Assembly: GCA_025458665.1 (NCBI GenBank)
Contig: JALOSG010000149.1
Coordinates: 1 to 6,640, forward strand
Length of the DNA: 6,640 nt
Direction of reading: 5' to 3'
Source: Serpentinimonas sp.
GTDB taxonomy: Bacteria; Pseudomonadota; Gammaproteobacteria; Burkholderiales; Burkholderiaceae_C
A model generated the notes under the pieces. The model was not told where the DNA came from, ran no database searches, and saw only the letters and a program-made list of their open reading frames with translations. Position 1 is the first letter of the stretch; each line of letters opens with the position of its first letter. The translations under genes were made by a program, and so were the position numbers. Shown here piece by piece: positions 1-5,615 of the stretch.

Positions 1-2
1 AG

Positions 3-500
3 CCCGCCAGCCACCCGGCCATGCACCCGGGCCGCTGTGCCCGCGTGCTGCTCGATGGCGTGGAGGTGGGCTTTGTGGGCGAGTTGCACCCCCGCTGGCG
101 CCAGGCCGAAGGGTTGGCACAGGCCCCCGTGCTGTTCGAACTCGACCTGCAGGCCGTCCTGGCACGGGATGTGCCTGTGGCTCAGGGCGTGGCCCGCCAC
201 CAGCCGGTGGAGCGCGACATTGCCGTGGTGGTGAAGGAAAGCGTGCCGCACGCAGCCCTGATGGCGGCCGTACACGCTGCGCCCACGCAGGGCTGGTTGC
301 GTGCCGCGGTGCTGTTCGACGTGTACCGCCCGAAGAAGGGCGCCGAGAACGCCACCCTGGCGGCGGACGAGAAGAGCCTGGCGGTGCGCCTGACGCTGGA
401 GCGCGGCGACGCCAACCTGACGGACGAAGAGATTGAAGGCGTGGTGCAGGCCGTGCTCACCAGCCTGAGCGAGAAGGTCGGGGCCCGGTTGCGCGGTTGA
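3..500 (+). CDS. pheT: Phenylalanine--tRNA ligase beta subunit, C-terminal part (5' end outside window)
   Basis: PheRS beta pairs with PheS in an (alpha-beta)2 cytoplasmic enzyme that charges tRNA-Phe. Only the last 165 codons are present. The frame is open from base 3, and the ATG at 21 is internal. Residues 4-40 of the fragment (SHPAMHPGRCARVLLDG...VGFVGELHPRW) match the end of the catalytic-like core, where E. coli PheT has HPALHPGR and GFVGVVHP. From about residue 65 (QPVERDIAVVV) to the end lies the ferredoxin-fold anticodon-binding (FDX-ACB) domain, with LFDVYRPKKG, EKSLAVRLTL and LTDEEIE. Between DVYR and EKSLAV it carries a few more residues than E. coli, which I recall as common in betaproteobacteria. 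The stop is 42 bp before ihfA on the same strand, the usual pheST-ihfA arrangement, so co-transcription is likely. Confidence 0.97.
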   Translation, partial: PASHPAMHPGRCARVLLDGVEVGFVGELHPRWRQAEGLAQAPVLFELDLQAVLARDVPVAQGVARHQPVERDIAVVVKESVPHAALMAAVHAAPTQGWLRAAVLFDVYRPKKGAENATLAADEKSLAVRLTLERGDANLTDEEIEGVVQAVLTSLSEKVGARLRG

Positions 501-530
501 GCGCCCGAGACACCGGTCCCACCCACAGCA

Positions 531-535
531 GAGGA
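531..535 (+). promoter_or_regulatory. Ribosome binding site of ihfA
   Basis: GAGGA lies 7 nt before the ATG at 543 and supports that start over the in-frame ATGs at 552 and 591. A second purine run, GGAGG at 582-586, lies only 4 nt before the ATG at 591, so internal initiation cannot be excluded. Confidence 0.6.
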
Positions 536-542
536 AACAGCC

Positions 543-914
543 ATGGATGCGATGAAGCAAGAACACGAAGAACAGCCAGGCGGAGGCGCCATGGGCAAAG
601 ATGGCGCGGGCACGGCAGACGCGGAAACCAGTGCCCTGACCAAGGCCCAGCTGGCCGACTTGCTGTTCGAACAGATAGGCCTGAACAAGCGGGAATCGAA
701 AGACATGGTCGATGCCTTCTTCGACCTCATCACCGACAGCCTGGTGCAGGGCGAGGACGTGAAGATTTCCAGCTTTGGCAACTTCCAGATCCGCACCAAG
801 GCACCGCGCCCCGGCCGCAACCCGCGCACCGGCGAGCCGGTGGCCATTGAGGCGCGCCGCGTGGTCACCTTCCACGCCAGCCCCAAGCTGAAGGAAACCG
901 TGCAGGAAGGCTGA
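543..914 (+). CDS. ihfA: Integration host factor alpha subunit
   Basis: IHF alpha pairs with IHF beta to bind and sharply bend DNA, acting in nucleoid structure, sigma-54 promoter activation, replication and site-specific recombination. The 123-residue product has the whole HU/IHF fold from residue 31: ALTKAQLADLLFEQIGLNKRESKDMVDAFF (dimerisation helices), VKISSFGNFQIR (sheet), then the DNA-intercalating beta-arm with RPGRNPRTGE (89-98, the proline in PGRNP) and ARRVVTFHASPKLK. The helix motif GLNKRESKDMV and the arm favour alpha over HU or IHF beta. Residues 1-30 (acidic, Gly- and Gln-containing) extend beyond the roughly 99-residue E. coli protein and look disordered. The start at 543 is chosen for its Shine-Dalgarno spacing; M4 and M17 are alternatives. 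It lies 42 bp after pheT and probably shares its transcript. Confidence 0.97.
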   Translation: MDAMKQEHEEQPGGGAMGKDGAGTADAETSALTKAQLADLLFEQIGLNKRESKDMVDAFFDLITDSLVQGEDVKISSFGNFQIRTKAPRPGRNPRTGEPVAIEARRVVTFHASPKLKETVQEG

Positions 915-921
915 GTGCTGC

Positions 922-1803
922 TCAGGCGGCCGGCCGCCGCCCCAGAGACACGAACCCGGTGGCCAGCGCCACACCGCCCAGAATCACGCTGCCGCCCACC
1001 ACCATCCACAGCGTGATGGATTCGCCCAGCAGCAGGGCGCCGTAGAACAGCGCGAACAGCGGAATCAGGAACGTCACCGTGAGGGTTTTGCTGGGGCCCG
1101 CCTTGGCAATGAGGCGGAAGAACGAGATATAGGCCAGCGCGGTGCACACCACGCCCACGGCCAGCAGCGCGCCCCAGGCGGTGAAGCTCGGCGGGGTGGA
1201 CGGCCAGAAGTACACCGTGGGCAGCAACAGAAACAGCGATGCGCCCAACTGGCTGCCTGCCGCACTGGCCAGCGGTGCCACGCCCGTGAGGTAGCGCTTG
1301 GTGAAACTGGCTGCCACGCCATAGCTCACGGTAGCGCCCAGGCAGGCCACAATGGCCCAGCCCGTGCCACCCGGCGCAAAGCTGGCCTTGCTCCACGACA
1401 GCATGGCCACACCCACAAACCCCACCACCAGCCCCAGCACGCGGGAGCGGGTGAGCTTCTCGCCCAGCCACAGCCACGCAATCACAGCCCCGAACAGCGG
1501 CACCGTGGCGTTCATGATGGCCGACAGCCCGGTGGTGATGGACAGCAGCGCGTAGGAGAACAGCAGAAAGGGCAGGGCCGAATTCAGCAGCCCCAGCAAC
1601 AGAATAGGCCCCGCGTGCTGGCGGAAGGTAGGCCACTGGCCACGCGCGAACAGCAGCGGCATGAGGACTGCGCTGGCAATGATGACGCGCATGCCCGCCG
1701 TGGCCACCACGCCGAACTCGAAGGCGCCTGCCCGCATGAACAGGAAGGAGGAGCCCCAGATGGCGGCCAGAACGACGAACTCGGCCGCCAGACGCTGGTT
1801 CAT
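922..1803 (-). CDS. EamA-family (DMT superfamily) membrane permease
   Basis: A predicted inner-membrane transporter of 293 residues, the usual size for ten-helix EamA proteins. Two homologous halves are visible. Repeat 1 (about 5-137) opens with AAIWGSSFLFMRAG and ends PLFGAVIAWLWLGEKLTRSRVLGLVVGFVGVAML. Repeat 2 (about 147-285) ends PLFALFYGALLLGESITLWMVVGGSVILGGVALA. The repeated pattern of a proline, a small-residue helix, LGE and a final Gly-rich helix is the EamA signature. Family members export amino acids, drugs or metabolites, and the substrate cannot be read from this sequence. The start is the ATG at 1803-1801, which overlaps the stop of the TerB-like gene as ATGA. The long in-frame extension upstream is TerB coding DNA read in another frame and is rejected. 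There is little Shine-Dalgarno sequence, so translational coupling is likely. It is the last gene of the minus-strand cluster. Confidence 0.93.
   Translation of the reverse strand: MNQRLAAEFVVLAAIWGSSFLFMRAGAFEFGVVATAGMRVIIASAVLMPLLFARGQWPTFRQHAGPILLLGLLNSALPFLLFSYALLSITTGLSAIMNATVPLFGAVIAWLWLGEKLTRSRVLGLVVGFVGVAMLSWSKASFAPGGTGWAIVACLGATVSYGVAASFTKRYLTGVAPLASAAGSQLGASLFLLLPTVYFWPSTPPSFTAWGALLAVGVVCTALAYISFFRLIAKAGPSKTLTVTFLIPLFALFYGALLLGESITLWMVVGGSVILGGVALATGFVSLGRRPAA
925..938. repeat. Perfect 14-bp GC palindrome at the convergent gene ends
   Basis: GGCGGCCGGCCGCC is its own reverse complement. It lies inside the last codons of the minus-strand permease (the RRPAA tail), directly after a 5-bp inverted repeat CTGAG/CTCAG (911-915 and 921-925) that contains both stop codons. 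No T-tract follows on either strand, so it is not a standard intrinsic terminator. In DNA this rich in G and C it may be chance. Confidence 0.4.
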
Positions 1804-2303
1804 GGCTGGCCAGTCGCGTTGTCCGGGGAATGGCCGGCTGCGTCGCGCGCGCGCAGCTTGGCGCCTATGTATTCGCCATGCGTCACGTGCAGCAGCCCCG
1901 CCACCTTGTTGATGATGTGGTGCTCGTTCTCGTGGATGCGCCCATCGGCGTAGGCCACCTGCCACATGGCTTCCACCACGCGGATCTTCTGCTCCTGCGT
2001 GTACCGCTCGTTGAGCAGCCGGGTGAAGCGCTGGTGGTCGTAGCTGGTGCGCGAGGTCTCGTGGGCCAGTTCCAGCAGCCGGTCCAGCTCGTCCGGGGCC
2101 AGGGAGAACTTGCCGCGCAGGGCGAGCAGCACGGCATCGCGCTCTTCGGGCTTCAGGTCGGGGTCGGCGCGCATGACTTCCACCAGCAACACGGCGGTGG
2201 AGAGTTGGAGCGTGTGCTCTTGCGCCGCAGGGCTGTGGCTGGGTTCCTGGCCAGAGAGCTGGGTGGTCAGGCCATCGAACAGGTCTTTGAGTGTCTTGAA
2301 CAT
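1800..2303 (-). CDS. TerB-like (tellurite resistance TerB domain) cytosolic protein
   Basis: A 167-residue soluble all-helical protein. Residues 34-150 fit a TerB-like domain: LSTAVLLVEVMRADPDLKPEERDAV (34-58), a middle helical part, then a second half EQKIRVVEAMWQVAYADGRIHENEHHIINKVAGLL (104-138). The paired acidic ADPDLKPEE and ADGRIHENE loops, each after a hydrophobic helix, are the internal duplication typical of the family, in which acidic residues have been linked to metal binding. No other ter genes are nearby, so tellurite resistance should not be assumed; this is the stand-alone proteobacterial type of unknown role. The start MFKTLKDLFDGL at 2303 is chosen by resemblance to relatives but has no clear Shine-Dalgarno. 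In-frame GTG at 2366 and ATG at 2360 would add 21 or 19 residues of low-complexity sequence. It follows the methyltransferase by 72 bp and overlaps the permease by 4 bp. Confidence 0.83.
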   Translation of the reverse strand: MFKTLKDLFDGLTTQLSGQEPSHSPAAQEHTLQLSTAVLLVEVMRADPDLKPEERDAVLLALRGKFSLAPDELDRLLELAHETSRTSYDHQRFTRLLNERYTQEQKIRVVEAMWQVAYADGRIHENEHHIINKVAGLLHVTHGEYIGAKLRARDAAGHSPDNATGQP

Positions 2304-2375
2304 GGGAATGATTGTGGCCTGCGGGGTAAAACGGCGTGGGCGGGTCGGATTCCCGGCCATGGTCACTTCACCACT

Positions 2376-3023
2376 TCAGGTGGCAGCACGCCCCCAGACC
2401 AGCAACAGGTTGTTGGCGGGCATGGGCTGGCGCTCCAGCAGCCGCAGGCCAAAGCGCGCCGCCTCGGCGGCCACCTCATTCAGCAGGCGCAGGCCCCAGC
2501 GCGGGTCGCTCTGGCGCAGGCTGGCGTCGAAGCTGGCGTTGCCGGCGGACGTGGGCACATCGCGCTCCAGGTAAGGCCCGTAGGTGATGAGCTGGCCGTG
2601 GGGTGCCAGCAGCGCAGTCGCTACATGCATGAGCCCGGCGCAGGCATCCCAGGGTGCTATGTGCAGCAGGTTGGCGGCATAAACAAGATCGAAATCCTGG
2701 CCCAGCTGCTGCGCCAGCACGGCGGGCTCTGCCTGCAGCGCCTGCACCACATCGAGCAGTTGTGGCGCAGCCACATTGGTTACGCCCGAAGCGCCCACCC
2801 ACTGCGCAATGGCGCGCAGCGAGGTGGTTTCTGCATCGGTGGGCCACCACTGCCAGCCAGGCAACCCAGCGGCAAAGTGCACCGCGTGCTGGCCGGTGCC
2901 TGCCGCCACTTCCAGCGCACGGCCCGTGGCAGGCAGGCGCACCTGCAACTGCGCCAGAATCGCGTCGCGGTTGCGTTCGGCGGCGGGGCTGAACGGCAGC
3001 GGTTGGGGGACGGCGGGCTTCAC
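2376..3023 (-). CDS. DUF938 family SAM-dependent methyltransferase
   Basis: A 215-residue cytosolic class I methyltransferase-fold protein. It opens with PFSPAAERNRDAIL (10-23), the DUF938 hallmark. Motif I is ALEVAAGTGQHAVHF (36-50), the Gly-rich SAM-binding loop, followed by the acidic end of strand 2 at PTD (61-63). Next come VYAANLLHIAPWDACAGLM (114-132), LITYGPYLERDVPTSAGNASFDASL (145-169), DPRWGLR (173-179) and ERQPMPANNLLLVW (197-210), all typical of the family. The substrate is unknown. The start is the GTG at 3023-3021, which overlaps the glnS stop as GTGA; it is the only start candidate just before the conserved N terminus, and longer forms would run through glnS in another frame. 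The overlap suggests its translation depends on glnS. Identity is firm at family level, and biochemical function is open. Confidence 0.92.
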   Translation of the reverse strand: MKPAVPQPLPFSPAAERNRDAILAQLQVRLPATGRALEVAAGTGQHAVHFAAGLPGWQWWPTDAETTSLRAIAQWVGASGVTNVAAPQLLDVVQALQAEPAVLAQQLGQDFDLVYAANLLHIAPWDACAGLMHVATALLAPHGQLITYGPYLERDVPTSAGNASFDASLRQSDPRWGLRLLNEVAAEAARFGLRLLERQPMPANNLLLVWGRAAT

Positions 3024-4813
3024 TTGCCCCAGCTGTCCTTCAGCCCGGTGATGCGGTTGAACACGCGGCGCGTGGTGTCTCCGCCTGCCTGGTGGTCTTC
3101 GCGGTCGGCCACGAAGTAGCCATGACGCTCGAACTGGAAACGCTCGTCGGGCTGGGCATTGGCCAGCCAGGGCTCCACCATGGCTTGCGCCACGGTGAGG
3201 CTGTTCGGGTTCAGCGCTTCGATGAAGTCTTTGCCACCGGCATCGGGCTGGGGGTCGGTGAACAGGCGGTCGTACAGGCGCACTTCGGCGCTCAGTCCGT
3301 CGGTGGCGCCCACCCAGGTGATGACGCCCTTGACCTTCACGCTGTCGCTGCCCGGCGTGCCGCTCTTGGTGTCGGGCACCAGCTGGGCGCGCACTTCCGT
3401 GAGCTGGCCACTGGCGTCGCGGGTGGCGCCGGTGCACTCGATCACGTAGCCGTATTTCATGCGCACCTTGTTGCCCGGAAACAGCCGGAAGAAGCCCTTG
3501 GGCGGGGTGTCTTCGTAGTCGGTGCGTTCTATCCAGAGTTCGCGGCCGAAGTGCAGGCTGCGCTGGCCGCGCTCCGGCTGGTGCGGGTGCACCGGGGCGG
3601 TACAAGGCTCCAGATGGCCTGCGCCCATGAGGGCGTCCCAGTTCTCTATCACCAGCTTCACCGGGTCCAGCACCACCATGGCACGCGCCGCCTTGCCTTC
3701 CAAATCTTCGCGTAGGCAGCCTTCCAGCGTGCTGTAGTCAATCCAGCTGTCGCTCTTGGTCACGCCTATGCGCTCGGCAAACAGCTGGATGCTCTCGGGC
3801 GTGTAGCCGCGCCGGCGCAAGCCCACGATGGTGGGCATGCGGGGGTCGTCCCAGCCGCTCACTTTCTTGTCGTACACCAACTGCGCCAGCTTCCTCTTGC
3901 TGGTGATGACGTAGGTGAGGTTGAGCCGCGCAAACTCGTACTGGCGCGGCGGCGGTGCCTGCAGCAGGCCGGCTTCGGTCAGGCGCTCCAGCAGCCAGTC
4001 GTAGAAGGGGCGCTGGTCCTCGAACTCCAGCGTGCACAGGCTGTGGGTGATCTGCTCCAGCGCATCCTCAATGGGGTGCGCGAAGGTGTACATGGGGTAG
4101 ATGCACCACTTGTCCCCGGTGTGGTGGTGCGTGGCCCGCCGAATGCGGTAAATGGCCGGGTCCCGCATGTTGATGTTGGGGCTGGCCATGTCGATCTTGG
4201 CGCGCAGCACCATGGAGCCGTCTTCGTGCTGGCCGTCGCGCATTTCGCGAAAGCGCGCCAGGTTCTCCGCCGGTGTGCGGCTGCGGAAAGGACTGTCCAC
4301 TCCGGGCTTGGCAAAGTCGCCGCGGTTCACGCGCATCTGCTCGGCGGTCTGCTCGTCCACGTAGGCGTGCCCGCCTTCAATGAGAGCTTCGGCGGCGCGG
4401 TACATGAAGTCGAAATAATCGCTGGCCTGGTAGAGGTGCGGGCCCCAGTCGAAGCCGAGCCAGCGCACCGCGTCCAGGATGGAGCGTACGTACTCCACAT
4501 CCTCTTTCTCGGGGTTGGTGTCATCAAAGCGCATGTGGCAGACGCCGCCGTAGTCGCGCGCCAGCCCGAAGTTGATGCAGATGCTCTTGGCGTGCCCCAC
4601 GTGCAGGTAGCCATTGGGCTCGGGCGGGAAGCGGGTGCGGATGCGGGCCGGGTCGGGCTGGCCCGTGGCGTGGTGGGCGGCATCCCCCGGGCTGCCCGCC
4701 CAGCGGCGCGTGGCGTAGCTGCCGGCAGCCAGGTCGTGCTCGATGATCTGGCGCAGGAAGTTGCTGGGCTTGGCGGGTTCGGCTTCGGCGGGCGGGCGGG
4801 GCGCTGAATTCAC
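3020..4813 (-). CDS. glnS: Glutamine--tRNA ligase
   Basis: GlnRS charges tRNA-Gln with glutamine in the cytoplasm and is a class Ic synthetase. The 597 residues cover the full enzyme (E. coli has about 554). NFLRQIIEHDLAAG (18-31) opens the protein. The HIGH region is PPEPNGYLHVGHAKS (63-77), followed by MRFDDTNPEKED (94-105). ITSKRKLAQL (303-312) is the KMSKS-type loop, with Thr where E. coli has Met. WDDPRMPTIVGLRRRGYTPESI (321-342) and VLDPVKLVIENW (381-392) follow. The C-terminal anticodon-binding barrels include KVKGVITWV (493-501), EVRLYDRLF (510-518) and FQFERHGYF (559-567). About 25 extra residues (roughly 34-58) lie before the first catalytic motif, as I recall for Burkholderiales. 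The start is the GTG at 4813-4811; an in-frame TAG lies about 30 bp upstream, no earlier start exists between them, and no good Shine-Dalgarno is seen. It heads the minus-strand cluster. Confidence 0.98.
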   Translation of the reverse strand: MNSAPRPPAEAEPAKPSNFLRQIIEHDLAAGSYATRRWAGSPGDAAHHATGQPDPARIRTRFPPEPNGYLHVGHAKSICINFGLARDYGGVCHMRFDDTNPEKEDVEYVRSILDAVRWLGFDWGPHLYQASDYFDFMYRAAEALIEGGHAYVDEQTAEQMRVNRGDFAKPGVDSPFRSRTPAENLARFREMRDGQHEDGSMVLRAKIDMASPNINMRDPAIYRIRRATHHHTGDKWCIYPMYTFAHPIEDALEQITHSLCTLEFEDQRPFYDWLLERLTEAGLLQAPPPRQYEFARLNLTYVITSKRKLAQLVYDKKVSGWDDPRMPTIVGLRRRGYTPESIQLFAERIGVTKSDSWIDYSTLEGCLREDLEGKAARAMVVLDPVKLVIENWDALMGAGHLEPCTAPVHPHQPERGQRSLHFGRELWIERTDYEDTPPKGFFRLFPGNKVRMKYGYVIECTGATRDASGQLTEVRAQLVPDTKSGTPGSDSVKVKGVITWVGATDGLSAEVRLYDRLFTDPQPDAGGKDFIEALNPNSLTVAQAMVEPWLANAQPDERFQFERHGYFVADREDHQAGGDTTRRVFNRITGLKDSWGK

Positions 4814-4840
4814 GGTGTGACTGGGTGGGGAAAAACCCTG

Positions 4841-4846
4841 ATTCTA
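4841..4846 (-). promoter_or_regulatory. Possible -10 element of the glnS promoter
   Basis: Read on the minus strand this is TAGAAT, five of six matches to TATAAT, with its edge 27 bp before the glnS GTG, which would give a short leader. No good -35 hexamer lies 16-18 bp further upstream, so the call rests on one box in a divergent intergenic region. Confidence 0.3.
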
Positions 4847-4853
4847 GGCGCCT

Positions 4854-4915
4854 GCCAAGCGTGCCGCGTTACCACTCGATACCGCTTTCACAGCTTGGCG
4901 TTGGGGGTAACGCGG
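4854..4915. repeat. Two interleaved inverted-repeat pairs in the glnS/exported-protein intergenic region
   Basis: CCGCGTTACC (4864-4873) has a perfect 10-bp reverse complement GGTAACGCGG (4906-4915). GCCAAGC (4854-4860) has a perfect 7-bp reverse complement GCTTGGC (4893-4899). Each pair is separated by 32 nt, and the arms interleave as A-B-A'-B'. As RNA the two helices would cross, either a pseudoknot or two mutually exclusive hairpins. As DNA they could be two spaced composite operator sites, with centres 42 bp apart for B and 39 bp apart for A. The matches are directly visible; any role is inference. Position between divergent start codons makes regulation plausible. Confidence 0.6.
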
Positions 4916-4958
4916 TTTTGGGGCTTCAATGGACCCATCGGCCTACGGGGTCGCTACC

Positions 4959-4963
4959 AGGAG
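4959..4963 (+). promoter_or_regulatory. Ribosome binding site of the exported protein gene
   Basis: AGGAG lies 6 nt before the ATG at 4970. It fixes that start and argues against the open in-frame extension back to 4817, which would also displace the signal peptide from the N-terminal region. Confidence 0.75.
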
Positions 4964-4969
4964 TTTCCC

Positions 4970-5497
4970 ATGTCAGTCATGAACGCCCAACCTTCGCCAG
5001 CCGCGGTATCCCCATCGGTACCGGAATTTGCCGGTGCGACCGCACCGCAGCGCGCGAGCCGACGCCGCAGCTGGGGCAGCGTGCTGGCGCTGGCCGCCGG
5101 GGCATGGCTGGTAGGTGCCGCCAGCCTGGGAGAGGCGCGCGCCGACAGCGTGTACTGGTCCATTGGGGTGCAATCGCCCGGCGTGCATGTGGGCGTGGGC
5201 AACGCGCCGCCGGTGGTGGTGTACCAGGCACCACGCCGCTACTACCAGCCGCCGCACGTGGTGGTGTTGCCGCCGAAGGTGGTGTACGGCACGCCATACG
5301 GCCACCGCGGCCCACCCGGATGGGCCAGGCATGGTCACCCCCCCGGCCACAAGCACTGGAAGCGGGGTGGCTGGGACGATGACCGGGGCGCTCGACATGG
5401 TGGCTACCGGGGCGACTACCGCGGGGACCACCGCGGGGACTACCGCGGGGACAAATACGCCTGGGACCACCGCCACCGCGACGGTTACCGCCGCTGA
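4970..5497 (+). CDS. Exported basic protein of unknown function, rich in Gly/His/Pro/Tyr, with YRGD repeats
   Basis: I do not recognise a characterised homologue. The 175 residues show a long polar n-region (1-30), basic ASRRRSW (29-35), a hydrophobic stretch GSVLALAAGAWLVGAASLG (36-54) and an ARA cleavage site after residue 58, so a Sec-type signal peptide is likely. The RRRSW context is only loosely Tat-like. The mature part starts DSVYWSIGVQSPGVHVGVGNAPPVVVY (59-85), a form I recall from small hypothetical exported proteins of Comamonadaceae. A Pro/Tyr/Val-rich segment follows (PPHVVVLPPKVVYGTPYGHRGPPG), then a His/Lys/Trp-rich part. The tail has four consecutive tetrapeptides YRGD, YRGD, HRGD, YRGD (147-162) and ends DHRHRDGYRR. 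It is basic and probably periplasmic or envelope-associated; metal or polyanion binding is a guess from the His and Arg content. It is divergent from glnS and followed by a terminator, so probably monocistronic. Confidence 0.78.
   Translation: MSVMNAQPSPAAVSPSVPEFAGATAPQRASRRRSWGSVLALAAGAWLVGAASLGEARADSVYWSIGVQSPGVHVGVGNAPPVVVYQAPRRYYQPPHVVVLPPKVVYGTPYGHRGPPGWARHGHPPGHKHWKRGGWDDDRGARHGGYRGDYRGDHRGDYRGDKYAWDHRHRDGYRR
5405..5452 (+). repeat. Four tandem 12-bp coding repeats (YRGD units)
   Basis: Four in-frame 12-mers follow each other without a gap. Units 2 and 4 are identical (TACCGCGGGGAC), unit 3 differs only at its first base (CAC, giving His), and unit 1 differs at two third positions (CGG GGC). 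The near identity suggests recent expansion or homogenisation by replication slippage, with copy number able to change without a frameshift. Confidence 0.85.
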
Positions 5498-5552
5498 CGC
5501 CTGCGCTGCCAGCATTCGTTGGCTGCTTCGCACTAAACTAAGCCGATCGCGG

Positions 5553-5586
5553 GACGAGGGCCATGCAGGCCTTCGTCTTTCTGCTT
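5553..5586 (+). terminator. Probable intrinsic terminator after the exported protein gene
   Basis: A 10-bp stem (5553-5562 with 5568-5577, one G-U pair at the sixth position) closes a 5-nt ATGCA loop and is followed by TTTCTGCTT (5578-5586). It lies 56 bp after the stop at 5497. The stem is strong but the T-tract is interrupted. Because it also sits 65 bp before uppP, it could lie within the uppP leader if that promoter is further upstream. Confidence 0.6.
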
Positions 5587-5598
5587 ACTCCGGCCCGG

Positions 5599-5615
5599 GC
5601 CCGCGCACAGCGGGC
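5599..5615 (+). repeat. Short GC hairpin upstream of uppP
   Basis: GCCCGC (5599-5604) pairs with GCGGGC (5610-5615) around a GCACA loop, extendable by two G-U pairs. It overlaps a 10-bp palindrome GGCCCGGGCC (5592-5601). There is no T-tract. It may be leader structure or chance in GC-rich DNA. In the rest of 5498-5650 I see no convincing promoter. Confidence 0.35.

Noticed and set aside
182..1636. Long open frame on the minus strand spanning the pheT end, ihfA and part of the permease gene
   Set aside because: It runs antisense to pheT and ihfA and out of frame with the permease, with Ser/Arg/Ala-rich low-complexity translation and no recognisable domain. Long spurious frames are expected in GC-rich DNA.
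1800..2303. Tellurite resistance operon
   Set aside because: Only a lone TerB-like domain is present, with no TerA, TerC, TerD, TerE or TerZ homologue in the window; single TerB-like proteins are widespread without a resistance role.
1830..3119. 429-codon open frame on the plus strand antisense to the TerB-like and methyltransferase genes
   Set aside because: It crosses three well-supported minus-strand genes, its translation resembles no family and it has no good ribosome binding site.
4043..4807. 254-codon open frame antisense to glnS
   Set aside because: It lies fully inside strongly conserved glnS coding sequence; the Val/Ala/Gly-rich translation is typical of an antisense shadow.
4817..4969. 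Upstream in-frame extension of the exported protein gene starting at 4817
   Set aside because: The AGGAG 6 nt before the ATG at 4970 marks the start. The extension would cover the promoter region and inverted repeats and bury the signal peptide.
4929..4982. Possible 17-codon upstream ORF overlapping the exported gene start
   Set aside because: It has only a weak G-rich stretch upstream and no recognisable regulatory peptide features; such short frames arise by chance.
5405..5452. RGD tripeptides as an integrin-binding adhesin signal, or the repeat as a CRISPR-like array
   Set aside because: The RGDs arise from a low-complexity basic repeat with no adhesin domain around it. The 12-bp units are contiguous and coding, without spacers.
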